64,000 bases of DNA, from positions 182,001 through 246,000 of the forward strand of contig JACWCY010000001.1 of the NCBI GenBank assembly GCA_014654455.1. The letters are read 5' to 3'. The position numbers were made by a program, and so were the translations under genes. Below the pieces are notes generated by a model that worked only from the letters and a program-made list of their open reading frames with translations, searched no databases and had not been told where the DNA came from. This DNA comes from Pelagibacterales bacterium SAG-MED01 (GTDB lineage Bacteria > Pseudomonadota > Alphaproteobacteria > Pelagibacterales > Pelagibacteraceae). How positions within the stretch are numbered: the first letter of the stretch is position 1; each line of letters opens with the position of its first letter. Shown piece after piece: positions 49,701-56,997 of this stretch.

Positions 49701-49775
49701 TTATCTTCTTCTTCTTTTTTTAGCTTTCTTTGCTTTTTTCTTAGCTTTCTTTGCTTTTTTTCTTCTCTTAGGCAT
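49701..49775 (-). CDS. 24-residue Lys/Arg-rich peptide
   Basis: An ATG at 49775 opens a 24-codon frame ending TAA at 49701. The product has 12 Lys, 6 Arg, 4 Ala, one Met and one Pro, with no acidic residue. It begins MPKRRKKAKKAKKK and ends with four Arg, for a formal charge of about +18. GGGAG lies 6 nt before the ATG. The gene has its own consensus -35 promoter, a leader hairpin and a following strong terminator, all on the minus strand, so it reads as a complete transcription unit. Function is unknown. Possible roles are a small accessory ribosomal protein (mycobacterial bL37 is also tiny and basic) or a protamine-like nucleic-acid binder. Confidence 0.75.
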   Translation of the reverse strand: MPKRRKKAKKAKKKAKKAKKRRRR

Positions 49776-49796
49776 CTTTAGCTCCCTTTTTAGTTA

Positions 49797-49817
49797 AACG
49801 AATCAAAATGATTCGTT
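49797..49817 (-). promoter_or_regulatory. Perfect 9-bp inverted repeat in the leader of the basic peptide gene
   Basis: AACGAATCA, a three-base loop and TGATTCGTT form a flawless hairpin of 9 bp. It lies about 22 nt before the peptide ATG and just after the predicted transcription start. It could be an mRNA 5' stabilising hairpin or an operator. Confidence 0.6.
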
Positions 49818-49826
49818 ATTAAGTTA

Positions 49827-49855
49827 TTTTTATTTTTTTATGCACGTTATGTCAA
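49827..49855 (-). promoter_or_regulatory. Promoter of the basic peptide gene
   Basis: On the minus strand a perfect TTGACA (49850-49855) is followed 17 nt later by TAAAAA (49827-49832, 4 of 6 matches to TATAAT). The predicted start is near 49820, giving a leader of about 45 nt. A full consensus -35 box is rare in this window. Confidence 0.65.
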
Positions 49856-49938
49856 TTCTTTAATTAAATTTAAAATTTATAAAAAATATTTCAAAAATTT
49901 TTTTTTCTCTTATAATTCAAATGTTTAAAAAAGTTAGT

Positions 49939-49957
49939 GTTTATGCGTATAATAAAC
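49939..49957 (-). terminator. Possible weak terminator after the acyl-CoA synthetase gene
   Basis: GTTTAT and ATAAAC form a 6-bp stem with a 7-nt loop about 18 nt past the stop codon, followed after six bases by TTTTTT on the minus strand. The stem is AT-rich and weak. A TATAAT on the plus strand overlaps it. Confidence 0.3.
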
Positions 49958-49974
49958 TAATTTCTTAAATATTT

Positions 49975-51675
49975 TTAATAATGTTTTTCAAATTCATTTT
50001 TATATTTTTTAATTATTTTATATCTTTTTAATTTTAAAGTTGGTGTCATCATTCCATTTTCAATCGTAAATTGTTCTTTAATTACAAAAAATTTTTTAAT
50101 TTTTTCTATTTTTGATAAATTTTTATTTATTTTTTCTATTTCTTTATAAATTATTTCTTCTTTTATAGTTTTTTTATCTTTTGAAAGAACTAATAAAGCG
50201 ATTAAATAAGGTTTGTTATCACCATAAACTAGTGCTTGTTCTATAAAATCAATTTTTATCAAATCATTTTCAATTTTTACTGGCGAAATGTTGTCACCTC
50301 CCGGTGTAATCAATATGTCTTTCTTTCTATCGGTAATTTTTAAATATCCATTTTCAAATTGCCCTATATCTCCTGTTGATAACCATCCATCTTTTAAAAC
50401 ATTATTAGTTTCTTCTTGATTGTTCCAATATCCTAACATTACATTTTCTCCCTTAATTAATATTTCACCGTCTTCTGCGATTTTAACTTTATTTCCAAAA
50501 AAAGGAGGCCCTACAGTCTCAATTCTAATATCTGATATCGGATTACAACTAACTACCGGAGATGTTTCAGTGAGACCATATCCCTGAAGAGTTGGTAAAC
50601 CAATAGCATTTAAAAAATTACCAACTTCTTCATCTAGTGCCCCACCTCCAGATATAAAAGCTTTTAATGATCCACCAAATTGGACTTTAATCTTTTTTCT
50701 TACCGTAATGTCACAAATTTTTTGAAATATACTATCTAAAAAAGATATCTTTTTTTTTAGTAATTTCTTTTCACCCAAATTTAATGTTTTATTTATTAAA
50801 AATTTTTTTATACCCTCAGCCTTACTGAAATTTGATTTTATCTTTTGGTATAAATTTTGATAAAATCTTGGAACTGCAGTCATGATATCAGGATTACATT
50901 CTCCCATATTTTTAATCAATTTATCTATACTCTCAGCATAAAAGACTTTTGCACCAACAGCTATTTGAACAAACTGCACTGTATGTTCATAAGAATGGGA
51001 TAGTGGTAACCAAGTCAAAAATTTTGGTTTAGATGATATAATTTCTTTAAGCAAATCATAAGAACCTTCACAATTATTTAAAATACCACCATGACTTAAC
51101 ATTACTCCTTTGGGGTTTCCCTGTGTGCCAGAAGTATAAATTATACAGGCAAGATCTTTTCTTTCTAATCCTAAATTAATTAAGTCTTTTTTTTTATAAA
51201 CTTCATTTTCAAAAATTTTTTTTATATTTATAATTTTTTTATAATCACTTTTAATATCTTCAAAAGTAATAACTATTTTTATGAAGTTGTTTTTTTTAAT
51301 TAATAAATCAATCTTGTCATATTGAAATTGATCTGAAACAATAATGACCGAAGGTTTACAATCATTAATAAGATACTCATAATCTCTTTCTGTATATGTA
51401 GTATAAGCTGGTACAGTAACTCCTTTTGTAGTCATTATAGCTAAATCTGAAATTAACCATTCGGGTCTATTATCTGAGATTAACAAACATCGATCATTTT
51501 TTTTTAAATATTTTCCTAATTCATCTGATAATTTTTGAATACAATCCAAAGTCTTTTGCCAAGTAAAAATATTATCTGGAGTTTTAAGTGATTTTAAAAA
51601 AATATTATTCGGATCTTGTTGATTGAACTGAAAGTTAAACAGCTCTAATAGATTATTATATTTATTTAATTCCAT
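49975..51675 (-). CDS. Long-chain acyl-CoA synthetase (AMP-forming)
   Basis: Activates fatty acids to acyl-CoA via an acyl-adenylate. From the ATG at 51675 the product is 566 residues. It has the AMP-binding motif YTSGTQGNPKGVMLSHGG, the A5 motif GYGLTETSPV, and the C-terminal motifs GWLSTGDIG and ITDRKKDILITPGGDNISP. An upstream in-frame ATG at 51711 is ignored because it would place 10 codons inside tRNA-Leu. Specificity within the ANL family (long-chain FadD-like) is inferred from overall resemblance. Confidence 0.92.
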   Translation of the reverse strand: MELNKYNNLLELFNFQFNQQDPNNIFLKSLKTPDNIFTWQKTLDCIQKLSDELGKYLKKNDRCLLISDNRPEWLISDLAIMTTKGVTVPAYTTYTERDYEYLINDCKPSVIIVSDQFQYDKIDLLIKKNNFIKIVITFEDIKSDYKKIINIKKIFENEVYKKKDLINLGLERKDLACIIYTSGTQGNPKGVMLSHGGILNNCEGSYDLLKEIISSKPKFLTWLPLSHSYEHTVQFVQIAVGAKVFYAESIDKLIKNMGECNPDIMTAVPRFYQNLYQKIKSNFSKAEGIKKFLINKTLNLGEKKLLKKKISFLDSIFQKICDITVRKKIKVQFGGSLKAFISGGGALDEEVGNFLNAIGLPTLQGYGLTETSPVVSCNPISDIRIETVGPPFFGNKVKIAEDGEILIKGENVMLGYWNNQEETNNVLKDGWLSTGDIGQFENGYLKITDRKKDILITPGGDNISPVKIENDLIKIDFIEQALVYGDNKPYLIALLVLSKDKKTIKEEIIYKEIEKINKNLSKIEKIKKFFVIKEQFTIENGMMTPTLKLKRYKIIKKYKNEFEKHY

Positions 51676-51681
51676 AAATTT

Positions 51682-51766
51682 TGGTGGGCGAAGAGAGAAT
51701 CGAACTCTCACTTCTTGCGAAACACGATTTTGAGTCGTGCGCGTCTACCAGTTCCGCCATTCGCCC
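51682..51766 (-). tRNA. tRNA-Leu (CAA), CCA encoded
   Basis: A class II tRNA of 85 nt on the minus strand. The acceptor starts GGGCGAA and pairs with TTCGCCC, followed by A73 and CCA. The anticodon loop CTCAAAA gives CAA, there is a long variable arm, and the T-loop is AGTTCGATTCT. It lies 6 nt upstream of the acyl-CoA synthetase ATG, so the two may be co-transcribed. Confidence 0.96.
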
Positions 51767-51825
51767 TTAATTGTTTAATTATTAATTAAATAGTATAAGA
51801 ACTAAAATTATATTAAAACCAAAAA

Positions 51826-52431
51826 ATGTTTATAACACTTTACAAAAAATGTTTAGATCTAGCAGCTCACAAAAGCTCTAAATATTATTTAGCTTTTGTT
51901 TCTTTTATTGAAAGCTCTTTTTTTCCTATACCACCAGATGTGATGGTAATACCAATGGTTATTGCTAAAAAAAACGATTTTATTAAGATTTTTCTTATTG
52001 CAACATTTTTTTCTGTTCTAGGTGGTGTGTTTGGTTACCTAATAGGATTATTTTTCTTCGATGTAGGAATACAAATTATGAATTTTTATGGTTATGAAGA
52101 TAAAGTTAACAATTTAAAAACAAATCTATCGCAAGGTAATGGTTTTTATGCTTGGCTCGGCATACTTTTTTTAGCAGGATTTACTCCCTTACCTTACAAG
52201 GTTTTTACTATTGTAAGTGGTGTAATTGGTTTTAATTTGCCAATTTTTATTTTAATAAGTTTAATCTCTAGAGGATTAAGATTCTTTATTGTCTCATATT
52301 TATCTTTTAAATTTGGTGATTTATTTACTAAATTTATGAATCAGCATGGTTCTAAATGGTTTACAATAATTGGATTATTGATCATTATTATTGCATTAAT
52401 TTTTTATATAATTTTTAAATCTAATGTCTAA
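51826..52431 (+). CDS. DedA/VTT-domain membrane protein (YqaA-like)
   Basis: The 201-residue product has five or so hydrophobic segments and the DedA/SNARE-associated pattern: SFIESSFFPIPPDVMVIPMV, then GVFGYLIG, and FTPLPYKVFTIVSG. DedA proteins act in membrane homeostasis, and some flip undecaprenyl phosphate or phosphatidylethanolamine. Which activity applies here is not known. It overlaps dsbB by 8 nt and heads a three-gene run with dsbB and coq7, all membrane or quinone related. Confidence 0.88.
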   Translation: MFITLYKKCLDLAAHKSSKYYLAFVSFIESSFFPIPPDVMVIPMVIAKKNDFIKIFLIATFFSVLGGVFGYLIGLFFFDVGIQIMNFYGYEDKVNNLKTNLSQGNGFYAWLGILFLAGFTPLPYKVFTIVSGVIGFNLPIFILISLISRGLRFFIVSYLSFKFGDLFTKFMNQHGSKWFTIIGLLIIIIALIFYIIFKSNV

Positions 52432-52912
52432 CTTAAATGTAACTTTTTATTTAAAATTAATTTTTTTTATAAGTTTTCTAGCTATTATTTCTGCTTATTA
52501 TTTTGAATATATATTGGGACATAAACCATGCAATCTTTGTCTTATTGAAAGAATTCCATATGTATTAAGTTTAGTTGTAATATTAATAAATTATAAATTT
52601 AAAAAAAAACAAAAAAACTTCATTTTATTATTAATATTTATTTTTATTTTTTCATTAATAGCTTCATTATACCACTTTGGAATTGAGCAAGGTTTTTTTC
52701 AAGAGTCTTTGATATGCACTGTAAAAGATCAAAGCAATATTTTATCAAAAGACGAGATATTGAAAGAATTACAAAATATAACAGTCAGCTGTAAAGATGT
52801 GACATTTAGAGTTTTGGGTTTTTCACTTACAACGATTAATATATTTGTAAGTTTACTATTATTAATACTATTAACTAAAATTTTTACTTCTTATGAAAAA
52901 ATCGAAAAATAA
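52424..52912 (+). CDS. dsbB: Disulphide bond formation protein B (DsbB-like)
   Basis: Inner-membrane protein that re-oxidises DsbA and passes electrons to ubiquinone. The 162-residue product has four hydrophobic segments, the first periplasmic Cys pair Cys36-Cys39 in HKPCNLCLIERIPY, and a second pair Cys98 and Cys123 in the second periplasmic loop. These match the E. coli C41-C44 and C104-C130 arrangement. No dsbA is in the window. It overlaps the DedA-like gene by 8 nt and coq7 by 20 nt, so all three are coupled. Confidence 0.9.
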   Translation: MSNLNVTFYLKLIFFISFLAIISAYYFEYILGHKPCNLCLIERIPYVLSLVVILINYKFKKKQKNFILLLIFIFIFSLIASLYHFGIEQGFFQESLICTVKDQSNILSKDEILKELQNITVSCKDVTFRVLGFSLTTINIFVSLLLLILLTKIFTSYEKIEK

Positions 52913-53423
52913 AGTTGAGGAATTTATAAGAGTAGATCATGCAGGTGAACGTGGTGCTGTAAAAATTTATGAAGGCCAGTTATTGGCGTTAAATACTTTT
53001 GTTAAAGATGAAAATTTAAAAAAAATCATTGAAGAAATGAAAGTCCATGAAAAAGAACATTGTGATTTTTTTGAAAATGAAATCAAAATAAGAAAAATTA
53101 AGCCTACAAAATTTCTACCTCTATGGGATTTATTAGGTGTAGGTCTTGGGTTTGGCTCAACAATTCTTGGGAGAAAAGCTGCCATGCTTTGTACTGCATC
53201 TGTTGAGGAAGTAATTGATGAACACTATCTAAATCAAATCAATCAGTTAGGAAGTGAAGAAAAAAAATTAAAAAAAAAAATTATTAAATTTAGAAAAGAT
53301 GAATTGCATCATAAAGATATAGCTTATGAGAAGGGTGCAACAAAAAAAGGTTTTTATTCAATTCTAGACAAAATCATTAAAACAGGCTCTAAAGTAGCAA
53401 TTAATATTTCTGAAAAAGTTTAA
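52893..53423 (+). CDS. coq7: Demethoxyubiquinone hydroxylase (COQ7-type)
   Basis: Di-iron monooxygenase that hydroxylates 2-polyprenyl-3-methyl-6-methoxy-1,4-benzoquinone in ubiquinone synthesis. The 176-residue product has RVDHAGERGAVKIYEGQ with the first Glu ligand, MKVHEKEH (ExxH) in the middle and EEVIDEHYLNQI (ExxxH-type) near the end, giving the iron ligands in the expected order. It overlaps dsbB by 20 nt. Ubiquinone steps ubiE and ubiB appear elsewhere in the window. The gene is convergent with the HNH gene with a 3-nt gap. Confidence 0.95.
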   Translation: MKKSKNKVEEFIRVDHAGERGAVKIYEGQLLALNTFVKDENLKKIIEEMKVHEKEHCDFFENEIKIRKIKPTKFLPLWDLLGVGLGFGSTILGRKAAMLCTASVEEVIDEHYLNQINQLGSEEKKLKKKIIKFRKDELHHKDIAYEKGATKKGFYSILDKIIKTGSKVAINISEKV

Positions 53424-53426
53424 AAT

Positions 53427-53996
53427 TTAAGCTTCTAATTCTACATCCCAATATAGATAATCCATCCAACTTTTGTGTAAATAGTTTGGTGGAAAGTTTT
53501 TACCATTACGATGCAAGTCTTCAGTAGATGGTTGATAAGGATTTTGATTGAGCTGCATGCCAGAAAATTTTAATAATTTTCCACCTTTTTTTACATTACA
53601 ACCTGAGCAAGCTGTTACAACATTGTTCCAATGTGTTTCTCCTCCTTTAGACCTAGGTAACAAGTGATCAAATGTCAATTCTTCACCACTACCACAATAC
53701 TGACATGAAAACTTATCTCTTAAAAAAACATTAAATCTTGTAAAACTTGGTTTAGATTGAGGTACAATATAATCCTTTAAAGCTATAACACTTGGTAATT
53801 GCATATTGAACGATGGACTTCTTACAACTCTATCATAATTACTTACTATTATTACTCTATCTAGAAAAACTGATTTTACAGTATCTTGCCAAGACCATAA
53901 TGACAATGGATAGTAACTTAATGGCCTATAATCTGCATTTAAAACTAAAGCAGGACATTTTTCTAATGAAACATCTTGTTCAAGAAAATTATTCAT
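53427..53996 (-). CDS. HNH-endonuclease family protein
   Basis: The 189-residue product carries an HNH domain (about 93-140) with zinc-binding Cys98-x2-Cys101, the DH pair (Asp110-His111) and Cys130-x2-Cys133, in FSCQYCGSGEELTFDHLLPRSKGGETH. The first 90 residues include NADYRPLSYYPLSLW and are typical of a widespread bacterial HNH family whose natural role is not settled. There is no adjacent methyltransferase or defence gene, so a restriction role is not supported. It looks like a chromosomal housekeeping copy. Confidence 0.88.
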   Translation of the reverse strand: MNNFLEQDVSLEKCPALVLNADYRPLSYYPLSLWSWQDTVKSVFLDRVIIVSNYDRVVRSPSFNMQLPSVIALKDYIVPQSKPSFTRFNVFLRDKFSCQYCGSGEELTFDHLLPRSKGGETHWNNVVTACSGCNVKKGGKLLKFSGMQLNQNPYQPSTEDLHRNGKNFPPNYLHKSWMDYLYWDVELEA

Positions 53997-54044
53997 AAGA
54001 TATTTTTAACTTAAATAAAAAATTATTTCAATAATAAGAGATTA

Positions 54045-54695
54045 TTAAATTTTTTTTAAAATATAATTTAATGCTATACTTGAAGCTTCAATAGGAATAT
54101 GATGGTCGCAGTTTTTAATTAAATGTGTTTCTACTGGAATATCATTCCTAATTAAAAAATCTTTAGCTTCAAGTAAAAAATTAGATGAAACGACTTGATC
54201 AGTCTCACCATGAATTAATAAAGTATTTGTTGAATTTTTTTTTCTTGATTTTAAATTTTCCATATTAATGATTTTTCCAGAAAAACCTACAATGCAATTA
54301 TATTCCTGATTAGATGTTAGTCCTAAATTTAAAATCATCATACAGCCCTGGCTAAATCCTGATAAACAGATTCTATTATTTTCTAAGTTAAATTCTTTTT
54401 TAATTTCATCGATGAATAAATTTATTTTTTTTTCAGCTTCTATAGATTGTTCTAAAATATATTTTGTGTCATCTTTTGTTAAATCAAACCATTGAAAACC
54501 TGATGGATTTATTGAACAAGGTTCATGACCATTAGGGCAAATAAAAATTGTATTTGGTAAATATCTTTTCCAACCCATTGATAACATGCTTATATCCTTT
54601 CCATCTCCACCATATCCATGAAATAAAATAATTGCATTTTTAATTTCTGCATTATTTTCTGGTCTTATGATTGTTGAGTCTAGGCAAAATGTCAT
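54045..54695 (-). CDS. Phospholipase/carboxylesterase family hydrolase
   Basis: A small alpha/beta hydrolase of the APT1/carboxylesterase type. The 216-residue product has AIILFHGYGGDGKD, PNGHEPC, the nucleophile elbow GFSQGCMM (Ser115), the Asp in IHGETDQVV and the His in NCDHHIP. The substrate could be an acyl ester or lysophospholipid. No signal peptide was seen. It is divergent from the HIG1 gene across 49 nt. Confidence 0.88.
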   Translation of the reverse strand: MTFCLDSTIIRPENNAEIKNAIILFHGYGGDGKDISMLSMGWKRYLPNTIFICPNGHEPCSINPSGFQWFDLTKDDTKYILEQSIEAEKKINLFIDEIKKEFNLENNRICLSGFSQGCMMILNLGLTSNQEYNCIVGFSGKIINMENLKSRKKNSTNTLLIHGETDQVVSSNFLLEAKDFLIRNDIPVETHLIKNCDHHIPIEASSIALNYILKKI

Positions 54696-54744
54696 ACTGA
54701 ATGATTTATGTTTTTTTATTTTTAAAACACCCTACAATACAATT

Positions 54745-54948
54745 ATGATTTCTGGAATATTAGTAAAAATAATATCTATAATTTTGTTAATAGCTGTTGG
54801 AATTGTGCTTATTCTTGGAATTGGTACTTTGTTCAAAGGTGGTGAAACAAGTAAAAAATATTCAAACAAATTGATGCAGTATAGAGTACTTTTGCAGTTC
54901 GTAGCAATAATAGCTTTAGTGGTTTTTGCTTATTTTTTTAAAAATTAA
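54745..54948 (+). CDS. HIG1-domain twin-transmembrane protein
   Basis: The 67-residue product has two hydrophobic helices (about 1-28 and 48-65) joined by a short positively charged loop with the conserved GGETSKKYSNKLMQYRVL stretch, the pattern of alphaproteobacterial HIG1 domains. In mitochondria the related RCF1/HIGD proteins associate with cytochrome oxidase supercomplexes, so a respiratory role is possible. The longer frame begins at 54667, but the ATG at 54745 gives the normal HIG1 N-terminus. The last 4 nt overlap the TlpA-like gene. Confidence 0.85.
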   Translation: MISGILVKIISIILLIAVGIVLILGIGTLFKGGETSKKYSNKLMQYRVLLQFVAIIALVVFAYFFKN

Positions 54949-55454
54949 TTATAATTACTTAACCATTCTATAAATTTTTTATCTTCAAAATCAATTAAAC
55001 CAAAAATTCTTGCAAATTCCAAACCTTCTTTATTAATTAAAATCGATGTGGGAATCCCTCTTAGTCCAAATTTTTTAGCTAAAGTTATTGATGTATCAAA
55101 GTATAATTCTAAATGTTGTATTTCTAAATCATCAAAAAAATCTTTTGCCTTTTTAATATTATCTTGACCAACATTTATTGGAAATATTTTTAGATTATCT
55201 AAATTTTCAAGGTTTTGTAATAAGTCTAGAGAAGGCATTTCTTCTTTACAAGGAGCGCACCAAGTTGCCCAAAAATTCAACAAAATCAAATTTCCATGGT
55301 AATCATCTAAATTTAATTCCTTATTTTTAGCGTCTAAAAACGTTATACCATCATATTTTTTTAACTCTTTATTGATGACAAGATTATTTATATCTGCAAC
55401 TTCATCTGCAAATGAATTTGATAGTAAAAAAATAAATATTATTAAAAATCTCAT
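54945..55454 (-). CDS. TlpA-like thioredoxin-fold disulphide reductase
   Basis: Periplasmic thiol-disulphide oxidoreductase. The 169-residue product has a signal peptide (cut near SNSFA-DE, about residue 16), a thioredoxin fold with the active site WATWCAPCKEE (Cys66, Cys69), and the cis-Pro region GLRGIPTSILIN. Such proteins keep cytochrome c or copper-site cysteines reduced during maturation. No ccm or cox gene is adjacent, so the target is unknown. It is divergent from argH with a 23-nt gap and tail-overlaps the HIG1 gene. Confidence 0.9.
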   Translation of the reverse strand: MRFLIIFIFLLSNSFADEVADINNLVINKELKKYDGITFLDAKNKELNLDDYHGNLILLNFWATWCAPCKEEMPSLDLLQNLENLDNLKIFPINVGQDNIKKAKDFFDDLEIQHLELYFDTSITLAKKFGLRGIPTSILINKEGLEFARIFGLIDFEDKKFIEWLSNYN

Positions 55455-55477
55455 GTTAAAAGGTATACTTAATTATC

Positions 55478-56869
55478 ATGGCAAAAAATAAAAACAACCA
55501 AGCAGTATGGAATATTAGAATTAAAAATAGTACTTCTGCTATTTTTCAAAAAGTTGGAAATTCTATTGATATTGATAAGAGACTTTATAGAGAAGATATA
55601 ACAGGGTCTATTGCTCATGTTGAAATGTTATTTAAACAAAAAATAATTTCATTTAAAGTTAAAAATAAAATTATCTATGGTCTTAATAAGATAGAAAAGG
55701 AAATATCAAATAAAAAGTTCGAGTTTAAGAAAAAATATGAAGATATCCATATAAATATAGAAAAAAGACTTTTTGAAATTATTGGTGAAGAAGCAGGGTA
55801 CATTCACACTGCAAGATCAAGAAATGATCAGGTAATTACCGATCTAAAGATCTGGATTAGATCTTCAACTAAAGAGATAAATATATTAATTGATAAAGTT
55901 ATTAACAGTACATTAAAACTAGCAGAAAAAAATATAAATACCATCATGCCTGGTTTTACTCATTTAAAAAATGCACAAGCAGTTTCTCTTGCCCATTACT
56001 TGATGGCATATGTTGAAATGTTTAACCGAGATAAAAAAAGATTTATAAATAATTTAGATAATCTATATGAAAATCCATTAGGTGTAGCTGCTTTAACTGG
56101 AACTTCTTTTAACATTGACAGAAATTATACAACAAAAAAACTTGGATTTAAAAAACCTACTAATAATTCAATAGATACAGTTTCTGATAGAGATTTTGTT
56201 TTAGATTTTCTATACAGTGTTTCAGTTTGCTCAATGCATATTTCTAGAATTGCTGAGGAATTAATTATTTGGAACTCAGATGCTTTTAACTTAATAAACT
56301 TATCAGATAAAGTAGTAACAGGCTCTTCAATAATGCCCCAAAAGAAAAATCCAGATTTATTGGAATATTTGCGTGGTAAATCTGGTACTACCTACGGAAA
56401 TTTATTTTCTATGTTAACAATTTTAAAAGGGCTGCCTTTATCATATTTTAAAGATCTTCAAGATGACAAGGAGATCATTTTTAAATCAAATGATACATTA
56501 ACAGATAGCCTTAAAATTTTTAATGAAATTCTTAAAAACTTTACTCCTAATAAAAAACAAATGCTTAAACTTGCAAGATCAGGATACATTACTGCAACAG
56601 ATATAGCTGATTACCTGGTAAAAAATCACTCAATGTCATTTAGAAAAGCCTATCAAAAAACAGCTGCTATAGTTAATTTAGCAGAAAAAAAGAAAAAAAA
56701 CTTTGATGAATTGACCCTTGAAGAATTAAAAAAAGTTGATTCAAAACTTACAAATGATGTTTTGAAAGTGTTTGATTTAGAGAATTCTGTTAATTCCAAA
56801 AAATCTTATGCTGGAACATCTTTTGATAATATTAAAAAAATGATAATGAAATATAAAAAACAAAAATGA
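55478..56869 (+). CDS. argH: Argininosuccinate lyase
   Basis: Splits argininosuccinate into arginine and fumarate, the last step of arginine synthesis. The 463-residue product has the fumarase/aspartase-superfamily motifs: HTARSRNDQVITDLKIW, GFTHLKNAQAVSLAHY, and the catalytic Ser loop TGSSIMPQKKNPD. Length is standard. Its TGA stop overlaps the ATG of the small lipoprotein gene (ATGA), and lysA follows, so argH, lipoprotein and lysA form one coupled operon. Confidence 0.97.
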   Translation: MAKNKNNQAVWNIRIKNSTSAIFQKVGNSIDIDKRLYREDITGSIAHVEMLFKQKIISFKVKNKIIYGLNKIEKEISNKKFEFKKKYEDIHINIEKRLFEIIGEEAGYIHTARSRNDQVITDLKIWIRSSTKEINILIDKVINSTLKLAEKNINTIMPGFTHLKNAQAVSLAHYLMAYVEMFNRDKKRFINNLDNLYENPLGVAALTGTSFNIDRNYTTKKLGFKKPTNNSIDTVSDRDFVLDFLYSVSVCSMHISRIAEELIIWNSDAFNLINLSDKVVTGSSIMPQKKNPDLLEYLRGKSGTTYGNLFSMLTILKGLPLSYFKDLQDDKEIIFKSNDTLTDSLKIFNEILKNFTPNKKQMLKLARSGYITATDIADYLVKNHSMSFRKAYQKTAAIVNLAEKKKKNFDELTLEELKKVDSKLTNDVLKVFDLENSVNSKKSYAGTSFDNIKKMIMKYKKQK

Positions 56870-56997
56870 TTAAAAAAGTTATATTAAGTTTGGTGATAAT
56901 TTGCATAATAATTTCTTGTGGGAAAAAAGGAGACCCTGAGTATAAAGATCCTGAAAAAAAAGTTAAAATGCAAAATATTTTTATAAATAATGCTTAA
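56866..56997 (+). CDS. LptM-like small lipoprotein (43 aa)
   Basis: A short gene overlapping argH (ATGA) and lysA (TAATG). The product has a basic start, a hydrophobic stretch and a lipobox IIIS-Cys18, then CGKKGDPEYKDP. That motif matches the CGxKGPLYxP signature of LptM (YifL), which in E. coli is a lipoprotein that helps oxidative maturation of the LptD/LptE LPS translocon. LptM-like genes next to lysA or dapF are a recurrent context. Identification rests on this motif and the position. The 43 residues are too few for more support. Confidence 0.72.
   Translation: MIKKVILSLVIICIIISCGKKGDPEYKDPEKKVKMQNIFINNA

Noticed and set aside
51676-51711. Upstream ATG extending the acyl-CoA synthetase by 12 residues
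   Set aside because: The extension runs into the 3' part of tRNA-Leu. ATG 51675 lies just outside the tRNA and gives a normal N-terminus.
53427-53996. HNH protein as part of a defence system
   Set aside because: No restriction, methylase, toxin or retron partner is near, and the family is widespread as a single chromosomal gene.
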